Source: Streptomyces sp. SCUT-3
GTDB lineage: Bacteria > Actinomycetota > Actinomycetes > Streptomycetales > Streptomycetaceae
Direction of reading: 5' to 3'
Length of the DNA: 64,000 bases
Assembly (NCBI RefSeq): GCF_014083985.1
Contig: NZ_CP046907.1
Span: forward strand, 2,460,001 to 2,524,000
Under the pieces are notes generated by a model. It saw only the letters and a list, made by a program, of their open reading frames with translations, had not been told where the DNA came from and ran no database searches. The position numbers and the translations under genes were made by a program. Positions 1-8,163 of the stretch are shown one piece after another (the stretch's first letter is position 1; each line of letters begins with the position of its first letter).

Positions 1-37
1 GGCAGTTCCGTCGGTGGCCGCTGAAAGGCTCAACGCC

Positions 38-127
38 ATGACGGACTCCGCCGCCATCAGCGCCTATTGGGACGCCGCCGCCCTCGGCTTCGCGGGCGGC
101 GGAGGCGTCAGGAACAGCTGCACGTGA
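38..127 (+). pseudogene. Possible truncated N-terminus of a SAM methyltransferase-like gene
   Basis: An ATG opens a 29-codon frame whose start (MTDSAAISAYWDAAA) resembles the first residues of many actinobacterial class I methyltransferases, but the frame then runs into glycine repeats and stops, with no methyltransferase core. A short minus-strand frame (64-201, 45 codons) overlaps it and cannot be excluded as the real gene. The rest of 1-209 shows nothing else recognisable. Very tentative. Confidence 0.2.
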
Positions 128-209
128 TCAACCTGTCCGGTAATGGGCCCGGCTTCCCGGGCCGGGCCGGAGGGATCATCGGCCAGGATCTGCATGTTCA
201 TCCCGTGCT

Positions 210-842
210 TCAGGCATCCCGCGAGGAGCCTGGGGCCGTGTCGGGCTCGGCCCGGGCGAGCCGGGCGACGAAGTCGTCGACCATGGCGATCTGCACGTCC
301 TCGGGAAACCGTCCGGGGTCGAAGAGGGCCTGGACGACGAGTCCGTGGACGAAGGCGACAGCGGCGGCGGCCAGTCGGCCGGTGTCGGCCTTCGCGGGGA
401 TCTCCCCGAGGTCACGTGCCGTCTCGAGATGAGGGCGGAAGCTGTCGCGCAACCTCGTGTACCGGTCGCCCTGTTGGGCGGCCAGCGCCTCGTCGGCGAG
501 GGACAGGTCCCAGGAGCTGACCCAGATGCGGTTACGGGCGGTGTCGGCCGGCGTGAGCGGCAGGATGTCGAGCAGCACGGCCCGCACGGTGGGCAGGCCG
601 TCGGCGGGAGGAGTCCGGCGCGGGCGTCCCGCCGTGTCCTGTTCCAGCAGGTCCAGCGCGTGCGTGACCAGGGCCCGTTTGCTCGGGAAGTAGTGCGTCA
701 GCATGCCGGTCGAGACGCCCATTTCGGCGGCGACGGCGCGCAGTGTCAGACCACCGAATCCTTTGGCGGCAAGGACGCGCCACACCGCCTCGGAGACGTC
801 CTTGCGGCGGGCTTCGTGATCTCCGGGTGCGGGTGGCGCCAT
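210..842 (-). CDS. TetR/AcrR family transcriptional regulator
   Basis: A 210-residue protein of normal TetR length. Residues about 10-60 form the DNA-binding domain; the HTH reads LRAVAAEMGVSTGMLTHYF followed by PSKRALV, the classic TetR recognition helix and hinge. The rest is an alpha-helical ligand domain without a recognisable ligand signature. The gene is divergent from the acetyltransferase fusion starting at 953, sharing a 110-bp promoter region, so control of that gene and of itself is the simplest inference. The ligand is unknown. The gene ends in an acidic, serine-rich tail typical of non-conserved C-termini. Confidence 0.85.
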   Translation of the reverse strand: MAPPAPGDHEARRKDVSEAVWRVLAAKGFGGLTLRAVAAEMGVSTGMLTHYFPSKRALVTHALDLLEQDTAGRPRRTPPADGLPTVRAVLLDILPLTPADTARNRIWVSSWDLSLADEALAAQQGDRYTRLRDSFRPHLETARDLGEIPAKADTGRLAAAAVAFVHGLVVQALFDPGRFPEDVQIAMVDDFVARLARAEPDTAPGSSRDA

Positions 843-952
843 GCCGCTAGCCTACGTACCGAACGCTTGTTATGCACCCTCCTCGCCATGTGCCCGCAGG
901 CAGCTTCTCTGCCTGCGTCACCGGCCGGCCCGACCCGGAAGGCGGAACGTCC

Positions 953-1936
953 ATGTTCACCAAACCGCTCGGCGACCACGCGCAACTCCGTCCTCTGGAG
1001 CCCTGGCAGGCACCGGAGTTCCTGGCGCACATCGACCGGGCCCGCCCCCTGGTCGACCCGTGGATCCCCTGGGCGTCGCTCACCACCGACCTGGCCTCGG
1101 CCAGGGCGACCCTCCAGCGCTACGCCGACCTCTCGTCCTCCGACAGCGGCCGGATATACGGGATCTGGCTGGACGGTGTGCTCGTCGGCGGCGTCATGTT
1201 CACCCGCTTCGACACCTCTTCGGGGGTGTGCGAGATCGGCTGCTGGCTGGAGGAGGCCGGGCAGGGCCGGGGGCTGGTGACCCGCGCGTGCCGGGCACTG
1301 ATCGACTGGGCCTTCACCGAACGCGGGATGAGCAGGGTCGAGTGGTGGGCCGCCTCCGGCAACACCCGCAGCATCGCGTCCGCGCGCCGTCTGGGCATGA
1401 CCCGGGACGGCGTGCTCCGGCAGCGTTATCCGTACCGCGGGCTGCGGCACGACAGCGAGGTGTGGTCCGTCCTCGCACAGGAGTGGCCGCCGGCAGGGGA
1501 TCGGTCCGCGGTCACGGCCGGCGACCGGGCGGAAATCGACCGGCTGATGGGCCTGTTCATGGACTCGTTCACCAACACCGGCGGGCGGTGCGCCGATCTG
1601 CGGATCATCCGCGAGCTGTTCGTCCCGGAGGGGAGGATCATCTCGAACGTCGGGAACGACCCCGTGGTCATGGACTTGGACGCGTTCGTCGAGCCGCGTC
1701 AGAAGATGCTCACCGACGGAACGCTGACGGAGTTCTCCGAGTGGGAGGTCTCCGGGCGGACGGAGATCTTCGGATCGGTCGCGCACCGCTTCACCGAGTA
1801 CCGCAAGTCCGGTGTCCGGGACGGAGCGCGCTTCGAGGGACACGGCCACAAGACCACCCAGTTCCTTCGCACCCGGGCCGGCTGGAGGATGTCCTCCATG
1901 GCCTGGGACGACGAACCGGACCGACTCCCGGAGTGA
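953..1936 (+). CDS. GNAT acetyltransferase fused to an NTF2/SnoaL-like domain
   Basis: Start taken at ATG 953 (MFTKPLGDHAQLRPLEP), which has a GGAAGGCGGA ribosome site just upstream; the frame is open further upstream but without a good start. Residues about 1-180 are a RimL-type GNAT domain (GCWLEEAGQGRGLVTRA is the acetyl-CoA loop; the SGNTRSIASARRLG helix follows). Residues about 190-320 look like an NTF2/DUF4440 cone (one long helix, then strands ending in GWRMSSMAWDDE). The two-domain architecture is unusual: these domains normally occur as separate proteins. Substrates are unknown. Divergent TetR gene upstream suggests inducible expression. Confidence 0.75.
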   Translation: MFTKPLGDHAQLRPLEPWQAPEFLAHIDRARPLVDPWIPWASLTTDLASARATLQRYADLSSSDSGRIYGIWLDGVLVGGVMFTRFDTSSGVCEIGCWLEEAGQGRGLVTRACRALIDWAFTERGMSRVEWWAASGNTRSIASARRLGMTRDGVLRQRYPYRGLRHDSEVWSVLAQEWPPAGDRSAVTAGDRAEIDRLMGLFMDSFTNTGGRCADLRIIRELFVPEGRIISNVGNDPVVMDLDAFVEPRQKMLTDGTLTEFSEWEVSGRTEIFGSVAHRFTEYRKSGVRDGARFEGHGHKTTQFLRTRAGWRMSSMAWDDEPDRLPE

Positions 1937-1987
1937 TGGACGTCCGGGCCCGCAGCCCACGGGCGCGTCCTGCCGGGCGCGTCGCTC

Positions 1988-2476
1988 TCAGCCGTCCCGC
2001 AGGAGCCATGCGGCAACGTCCACGTCACGCGGATGCACGGGCTCGGAGAGCACCACACCGGTGGTGGTGTCACCCATCTCCGAGAGGTGCTCGATGACCT
2101 GTTCGAGGTGCTGTGCGTCCCGGACCGCGACCGTCAGCTCGTAGCAGTTCCCCCCGGTGACGTGGACACACGACAGGACGTGGCCCATGGCGAGCAGCCG
2201 GTCGCGCAGGATCTGCGCATTCCGGGCGGAACGGGTCCGGGGGCGCAGCGAAACGTGGGCTCGCAGGCCCAGCCCCAGCCGATCGAGATCGAGGTGGACG
2301 CCATAGCCCTTGATCACACCGGAGTCCTCCAGGCGCCGCACCCGCTCGGCGACCGCCGGCCGGCTGAGAGACACCCTGCGACCCAACTCGGCGAGGCTGA
2401 CGCGGGCGTTGCGGGAGAGCTCACGGAGGATCGCGAGATCCACGGCATCTGTTCCTGACGTTTGGGAAACAGACAA
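1988..2476 (-). CDS. Lrp/AsnC family transcriptional regulator
   Basis: A 162-residue protein with the standard Lrp layout: an N-terminal winged HTH (DLAILRELSRNARVSLAELG, then SRPAVAERVRRLEDSGVIKGY) and a C-terminal RAM domain from about residue 75 (HVTGGNCYELTVAVRD, EHLSEMGDTTTG). Lrp regulators sense amino acids or related small molecules through the RAM domain. It is divergently transcribed from the alcohol dehydrogenase at 2568 with 91 bp between start codons, so that dehydrogenase is the likely target. The co-effector cannot be told from sequence. Confidence 0.9.
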   Translation of the reverse strand: MSVSQTSGTDAVDLAILRELSRNARVSLAELGRRVSLSRPAVAERVRRLEDSGVIKGYGVHLDLDRLGLGLRAHVSLRPRTRSARNAQILRDRLLAMGHVLSCVHVTGGNCYELTVAVRDAQHLEQVIEHLSEMGDTTTGVVLSEPVHPRDVDVAAWLLRDG

Positions 2477-2567
2477 GCCGAATCACCTTCTGATCGACGG
2501 AAACAGCGCGGGTATCCCGTCGGAACGGCATGGCCGGACGGGCGGCGGCAGCCTATCGTGATCGCCC

Positions 2568-3596
2568 ATGAGAGCCACCGTGCTGGAAGGGGTCGGGCAG
2601 GTCCGTCTCGTCGACGTTCCCGACCCGGTGATCGAGCAACCGAGTGACGCGCTGGTGAGGGTCTCCCTCGCCGCCGTGTGCGGATCCGACCTGTGGCCGT
2701 TCCGAGGCCAGGAGTCGTTCACGCCGGGCGACCGCATGGGCCACGAATGGATCGGAGTCGTCGAGGAAGTCGGCGCGGACGTCACCCGCCTCCGCGCGGG
2801 CGACCTCGTCCTCGCACCGTTCGCCTTCGCGGACGGCACCTGCCGACCGTGCCGCGACGGGTTGTTCACCTCCTGTCCCAACGGCGGCTTCTGGGGCGGC
2901 CGCCATGACGGCGGCCAGGCCGAGGCCGTGCGCGTGCCGTTCGCCGACGGCACGCTCGTCCCGGTGCGCGCGGAGGCGGACGCCGAACTCCTGCGCCGCC
3001 TGCTTCCACTGACGGACGTCATGGCAACCGGTGCCCACGCCGTCTTCCTGGCCGGTGTCCGGCCGGGATCGACCGTGGTCGTCCTCGGGGACGGCGCCGT
3101 CGGGCTCTGCGCGGTGCTCGCCGCCCGCCGTGCCCGAGCCGGACGGATCATCCTCGTCGGCCGGCACCCCGACCGCAGCGACCTCGCCAAGCACATGGGC
3201 GCGACCGACGTCCTGGCCGCGGACGACCTCGCGACCGTCGGATTCGTCCGCGACGAGACCGAAGGCGGCGTCAGCGGCGTCGTGGAGTGTGCGGGAACCC
3301 AGTCCGCCCTGGACCTCGCGATCGACCTGGTCCGGCCCGGCGGCACGATCGGTTCCGTCGGGGTCCCCAACGGCGTGGACCGCGTCGACCTCTACCGTCT
3401 GTTCCGCCACAACATCGCCCTGCGGGCCGGGGTGACTCCGGCCCGCCGCTACCTGGAACCTCTGCTCGCGGAAGTCCTCGCAGGTCGGCTCGACCCCTCA
3501 CCGGTGCTTTCGACCGACCTGCCCCTGGACGCCGTCGCGACCGCCTATCAGGCCATGAACACGCGCCGAGCCATCAAGATCGCCATCCGGCCATGA
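2568..3596 (+). CDS. Zinc-dependent medium-chain alcohol dehydrogenase
   Basis: A 342-residue MDR-superfamily enzyme that should oxidise an alcohol or polyol with NAD(P). Visible features: catalytic zinc ligands C38 (AVCGSDLWPF) and H59-E60 (MGHEWIG); a structural-zinc lobe with Cys residues in GTCRPCRDGLFTSCPNGG; a Rossmann loop VLGDGAVGLCAV near residue 173; and the sorbitol/threonine dehydrogenase-like ending. It lacks one of the four usual structural-zinc cysteines, so that zinc may be absent. It stands alone and is divergent from an Lrp-type regulator. Actual substrate is not inferable. An inverted repeat with terminator shape follows at 3649. Confidence 0.85.
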   Translation: MRATVLEGVGQVRLVDVPDPVIEQPSDALVRVSLAAVCGSDLWPFRGQESFTPGDRMGHEWIGVVEEVGADVTRLRAGDLVLAPFAFADGTCRPCRDGLFTSCPNGGFWGGRHDGGQAEAVRVPFADGTLVPVRAEADAELLRRLLPLTDVMATGAHAVFLAGVRPGSTVVVLGDGAVGLCAVLAARRARAGRIILVGRHPDRSDLAKHMGATDVLAADDLATVGFVRDETEGGVSGVVECAGTQSALDLAIDLVRPGGTIGSVGVPNGVDRVDLYRLFRHNIALRAGVTPARRYLEPLLAEVLAGRLDPSPVLSTDLPLDAVATAYQAMNTRRAIKIAIRP

Positions 3597-3648
3597 CGCA
3601 CGGGTCTGTCAGTAGGCGCATGTGTGCCATATGTGTGCCGCAAGCGCA

Positions 3649-3681
3649 GGGGCCCTCCCGTCCGACGAACGGGAGGGCCCC
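3649..3681 (+). terminator. Hairpin terminator downstream of the alcohol dehydrogenase
   Basis: A perfect 12-bp inverted repeat (GGGGCCCTCCCG / CGGGAGGGCCCC) with a 9-nt loop, 52 bp after the dehydrogenase stop. There is no clear T-tract. The preceding stretch contains two TGTGCCNNA-like words (3620-3641) reminiscent of sequence that often follows actinobacterial phage-type integrase genes, so this may be part of an old element end. No gene is seen in 3682-3892. Confidence 0.6.
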
Positions 3682-3892
3682 TGACCTGGTGTTTCGGTAT
3701 CCGGCAAGGCAGCCGAAAACCTCTCACAGGACACCTTTGCCAACCATGGCTGCACTCTCATCGGTATCCCGGCCTGTCCGGGAGCAGTCCGGGACCTGAC
3801 CGACGGCTGGGCTTTGTCGATGGTCAAGCAGTGAACTGCCTGCGCCGACCGCTCACCACTTTTCGCCGCGGGCGAGGGAAGGCGCAAGCCTT

Positions 3893-4306
3893 CTAGGAGG
3901 GCGATTCACCCCGTTCAGGCGTCTCAAGACGATTGAAGCCGGCAAGGCGGGGCGAGATGGTGAAAGGGAAGGATTCGCCATCGGGGGTCTTGAGGGCCGC
4001 CACGATGTCGTGGTCCGGTTCACCGAATACCTCGAAGTGCTGCACGGTGCAGTGCTCCATCACCTCGCGGATGTACGGGTCCGACAGCCGCCAGTGGGCG
4101 CGGACGGCATCGGAGTCGCGGTAGAGCTGGAAGCTGTGCGCCAGCATCCGCTCCTCGTCGATGAAGACCTCCACCATGATCTGAGGGCCGTGCTCCTGAG
4201 CGAATGCCACCGCCTGTGCGATGGCGTTCCGGAAGCCGTCGAGGTGGCCGTCGGTGATGCGCATGGTGTTGCGGAAGAGAATGGTGCTGCTGTTTGTGAT
4301 CTTCAT
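3893..4306 (-). CDS. Hypothetical protein, ABM/ferredoxin-like fold suspected
   Basis: A 137-residue soluble protein with no signal or membrane segment. It starts MKITNSSTILFRNTMRITDG and contains a long amphipathic helix (LDGFRNAIAQAVAFAQEHGP), a strand (QIMVEVFIDEER) and SFQLYRDSDAVRAHWRLSDP. This helix-strand pattern, with a SxQ(L/V)YRD-type strand and a helix that follows, resembles small antibiotic biosynthesis monooxygenase-like (dimeric alpha/beta barrel) proteins, but no catalytic signature is visible. It sits between an integrase scrap and a possible element end, so it may be acquired cargo. Function unassigned. Confidence 0.6.
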   Translation of the reverse strand: MKITNSSTILFRNTMRITDGHLDGFRNAIAQAVAFAQEHGPQIMVEVFIDEERMLAHSFQLYRDSDAVRAHWRLSDPYIREVMEHCTVQHFEVFGEPDHDIVAALKTPDGESFPFTISPRLAGFNRLETPERGESPS

Positions 4307-4654
4307 GCACCAAGTGTTGTACCTAAACCAAAGTTGAGGTCAAGAGTACGGTTCAGTCGGTGACAACGGCGATGACGCCGAGGTCGTCGATGAAGCTCCG
4401 ACGGGCCGCTTCGCACCCTTTTCCGACGTGGAGGGCCGAACGGCACCTCTCGTTCAAGCTCAACGGCGAACCGGACATCAACTCACGAACCACCCTCCGA
4501 GCCCATAGCGCATGTGAGCCGCCAAGGTGCCGTCGGCAGTGTCCAAATCGTGCGACACCGGATTGGAACGGTGCGTACGCGGATGCGCCCTGAGCCGGGG
4601 GACCGCCGACCTGCGCCGACGAACTCGCCCGTCGGCCGTTCCCCGGCTCGGCGC

Positions 4655-4830
4655 GATCCGCTCTACGCGGCCTTGGCCCTGGTCGTCGCCATGGGCATGC
4701 GGCACGGGGAGGTCCTGAGCCTGCACTGGTCGGACGTGGACCTGGACAGCCGGATTGTCACGGTGCAGAACCAGCTGCAGCGCATCGACGGCGTCCTGTA
4801 CGAGGACACCACCAAGACGGGAGGCGATCA
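4655..4830 (+). pseudogene. Tyrosine recombinase (integrase) fragment
   Basis: About 58 codons read as the core of a phage-type integrase: ALALVVAMGMRHGEVLSLHW contains the catalytic-arginine box (normally G-x-R-x-G-E, here MRHGEVL), followed by SDVDLDSRIVTVQNQLQR and then TKTGG. Both the N-terminal SAM-like domain and the catalytic HxxR/Y half are missing, so it is a relic. It lies about 115 bp from the 3' end of tRNA-Thr, a common AICE/phage attachment site, which suggests an element once occupied this tRNA gene and was mostly deleted. The surrounding 4307-4654 and 4831-4894 show no intact gene. Confidence 0.7.
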
Positions 4831-4894
4831 GCCACATGGACCGGCCGCGCAAACGCCGCCGTTGATGTCACCCGTGGATGTCATCGGGCACGAG

Positions 4895-4926
4895 AACGCC
4901 CCGGACCTCGACCGGTCCGGGGCGTT
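4895..4926 (-). terminator. Terminator of tRNA-Thr
   Basis: A perfect 13-bp stem (AACGCCCCGGACC / GGTCCGGGGCGTT) with a 6-nt loop, located 20 bp past the 3' end of the minus-strand tRNA-Thr and oriented to stop its transcription. Confidence 0.75.
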
Positions 4927-4945
4927 GTCGCTGTTCAGATGCCGG

Positions 4946-5019
4946 AGCCCCCTGTCGGGTTCGAACCGACGACCCCCGCTTTACAAGAGCGGTGCTCTGG
5001 CCAGCTGAGCTAAGGAGGC
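4946..5019 (-). tRNA. tRNA-Thr (anticodon UGU)
   Basis: Read on the minus strand, the 74-nt sequence folds as a cloverleaf. The acceptor GCCTCCT pairs with AGGGGGC (one G-U), the D-arm contains TTAGCTCAG, and the anticodon stem CCGCT/AGCGG encloses loop CTTGTAA with anticodon TGT. The T-arm contains GGTTCGAACC. The discriminator is U and CCA is not encoded (CCG follows). The downstream integrase fragment implies this tRNA has served as an integration site. Confidence 0.95.
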
Positions 5020-5300
5020 GCGGCCCTGCCGAGGCGGGGCCGTTGTGCAGTGTACTCAAGGTCGGAGGTGGGAGGCGGGTGGGTTTTCGGACGCGATGGT
5101 GCCGCGGTGGCGTGCGGGCCGCGGCGGGTTGTGAGGAAGCGCCCGGTACCCGGGGGCTGACAAGCGGTGGCCGCGCGGGTAGCGTCACCGAAAGTTCACG
5201 TTCCCGTGGACCAGACCGGGCCGCGAGGCTCGCGGCCTGAAGGTCTTCCTTTACTCGGATCGTCCGGCACGTTCCTGCCGGTGAAGGGACCCCTGACACC

Positions 5301-6416
<1,116 letters not shown>

Positions 6417-6618
6417 GTATCCGAGCGACTGACCCGCCGGCCCTCCGGCCCTCCGGGCGGGGCAGGGCGCGGGCAGGCGGCCGGACGCGGTCGGGCGGAG
6501 CGGGGTGCGGCACGGGGAACGTGCCGCACCCCGCTTCCCGTTTCGCGACCACGCGTCAACCCAGCACACGGGGCAAACCTCGTTTTTGTCACTCATCAGT
6601 GTGACCGAATGTCCCCAT

Positions 6619-7086
6619 ATGACTACCTCTCGCTACCATCCTGGCGTGAACCAGGCAGCGCGCCGTATCGGCCGAACCCTCGCTTTCGTCCTGCCCGTCG
6701 TCCTCGTACTGTCGGGCACCCTCGCCGTGACCCGGGTCCCGTGGGCCCCGTCCGGGTCGGAGGCCCAGGTCCTGACCGCCGCCGGGGCCACCGCCCGCGA
6801 CACCTCCTCCGACAGCGTCCGGCGGCCCGCCACGCCGCAGGACGCGCTGGAGCAGGAGCTGGTGACCGTCCTGCAGGAGGAGGACCCGGGCGTGGCCCTG
6901 ACCCGGCTCCAGGAGGAGATGAACCGCAGGCCCTCCCTGGCCCCGTACTGCACCTCCATCGCCAGGAGCCTGGGGCGCGCGGCGGTGGCCAAGTACGGCG
7001 GCAGCCTGCCCCTCGCCCACGCGTGGTCCCGGCCGGTCTGCGACACCTCGTTCGCCGCCGGCGTGGCCACAGCCCCGGGCCGCTGA
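6619..7086 (+). CDS. Secreted or membrane-anchored hypothetical protein
   Basis: About 155 residues from ATG 6619; a GTG at 6646 is an alternative start and neither has a strong ribosome site. A basic N-terminus (RRIGR) precedes a hydrophobic segment (TLAFVLPVVLVLSGTLAV), consistent with a signal anchor or Sec signal. The mature part has APYCTSIARSLGRAAVAKYGG and a second cysteine in SRPVCDTSFAAG, giving a possible disulfide; a C-x-x-I-A-x-x-L-G-R pattern recurs in actinobacterial exported proteins of unknown role. It lies between msiK and a nucleotidyltransferase with the same orientation. Function unknown. Confidence 0.65.
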   Translation: MTTSRYHPGVNQAARRIGRTLAFVLPVVLVLSGTLAVTRVPWAPSGSEAQVLTAAGATARDTSSDSVRRPATPQDALEQELVTVLQEEDPGVALTRLQEEMNRRPSLAPYCTSIARSLGRAAVAKYGGSLPLAHAWSRPVCDTSFAAGVATAPGR

Positions 7087-7124
7087 CCGCACGGTGCGGC
7101 GTTCTGCGCAATACAGTGCAGAAC

Positions 7125-7877
7125 ATGGACCGTGAAACGCATCCGCACCCTCTCTGCGACCCTCCCGTCACGCAGGCCGTGATCCTGGCGGGCGGCCAGG
7201 GCACGCGGCTGCGTCCCTTCACCGACGACCGCCCCAAGCCGATGGTCGAGATCCCCGGGACGGGGACCCCGATCATCGGCCATCAGCTCACCTGGCTGGC
7301 TTCCGAAGGGGTGACCGACGCCGTCGTCGCCTGCGGCCACCTCGCCGGGGTGCTGCAGGAGTGGCTGGAGTCCGCCGACCTGCCCCTCACCGTCACCACG
7401 GTGGTCGAGCACGAGCCGCTGGGCCGCGGCGGCGGCCTGAAGTACGCCGCGGCCTCCCTCCCCCGGCCGGACGACACCTGGTACGCCGCGAACGGCGACG
7501 TCTGGACGCACTTCTCGCTGCGCCGCATGGCCGGCTTCCACCAGGAGCGGGGCGCCACGGCGACCCTCGCCCTGGCCCGCCCGCACATCCCGTGGGGCGC
7601 CGTGGAGACCAACGAGTTCGGGCAGGTCCTGGACTTCATCGAGTCCCCGCCCTCCCCCTACCTGGTCAACGCGGGCGTCTACGTCTTCTCCCCGGAGTTC
7701 ACCGAGCTGCTGCCGGACCACGGGGACCACGAGCGCACCACGTTCCCCCAGCTGGCACGCGAACGGCGGCTCGCCGGCTACCCGATCCCGCAGGGCTCCT
7801 ACTGGCGGGCCATCGACACCGTCAAGGACCTCACCGAGGCCGCCAGGGAGATCGCCCACCGGCCCCACCACCGCTGA
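7125..7877 (+). CDS. Sugar-1-phosphate nucleotidyltransferase
   Basis: 250 residues from ATG 7125. The NTP-transferase signature is explicit: AVILAGGQGTRLRPFTDDRP followed by KPMVEIPG binds the nucleotide, with GRGGGLKYAA, AANGDVWT (metal-binding Asp) and NAGVYVFSP further on, and a closing WRAIDTVKDL. These enzymes join a sugar-1-phosphate to an NTP to give an activated sugar for polysaccharide or wall synthesis; a GDP-mannose- or dTDP-glucose-type product is possible but not decidable. Length is that of the catalytic domain alone, without the left-handed beta-helix of longer members. Confidence 0.87.
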   Translation: MDRETHPHPLCDPPVTQAVILAGGQGTRLRPFTDDRPKPMVEIPGTGTPIIGHQLTWLASEGVTDAVVACGHLAGVLQEWLESADLPLTVTTVVEHEPLGRGGGLKYAAASLPRPDDTWYAANGDVWTHFSLRRMAGFHQERGATATLALARPHIPWGAVETNEFGQVLDFIESPPSPYLVNAGVYVFSPEFTELLPDHGDHERTTFPQLARERRLAGYPIPQGSYWRAIDTVKDLTEAAREIAHRPHHR

Positions 7878-8070
7878 GGCGGCCGGACGGGACACACGGT
7901 CCTACGGGCGGCACGGGCGCGGCACAGGCGCGGCACGGGAGGTGCCGGCGCGACACGGGCAACCGGTACGGACAGTACGGACGGTACGGACGTGAGCGCG
8001 CGTCCTGCACCGGCCCGGCGGCCCGGCGCAGGACGCGGAAACGGCAGGACACGGCAGAACACGGAAACAA

Positions 8071-8115
8071 GCGGCGGCCCCGGGCCGGACTCGAAGTCCG
8101 GCCCGGGGCCGCCGC
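8071..8115. terminator. Bidirectional terminator between convergent genes
   Basis: A perfect 20-bp stem (starting GCGGCGGCCCCGGGCC) around a 5-nt loop TCGAA, midway between the nucleotidyltransferase and the convergent DoxX-like gene. Upstream, 7895-8065 is made of short imperfect repeats (GGCGCGGCAC, GGTACGGAC, GGACACGGCAGAACACGG) with no coding sense. Confidence 0.75.
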
Positions 8116-8163
8116 CCGTTGCGGTGTGCGGAAGGCACAGGGGCCGCCGTCCGCAGGCAGGGG

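Noticed and set aside
64-201. Minus-strand 45-codon frame near the left edge
   Set aside because: No ribosome site or recognisable domain, and it overlaps another equally weak frame; kept only as a comment.
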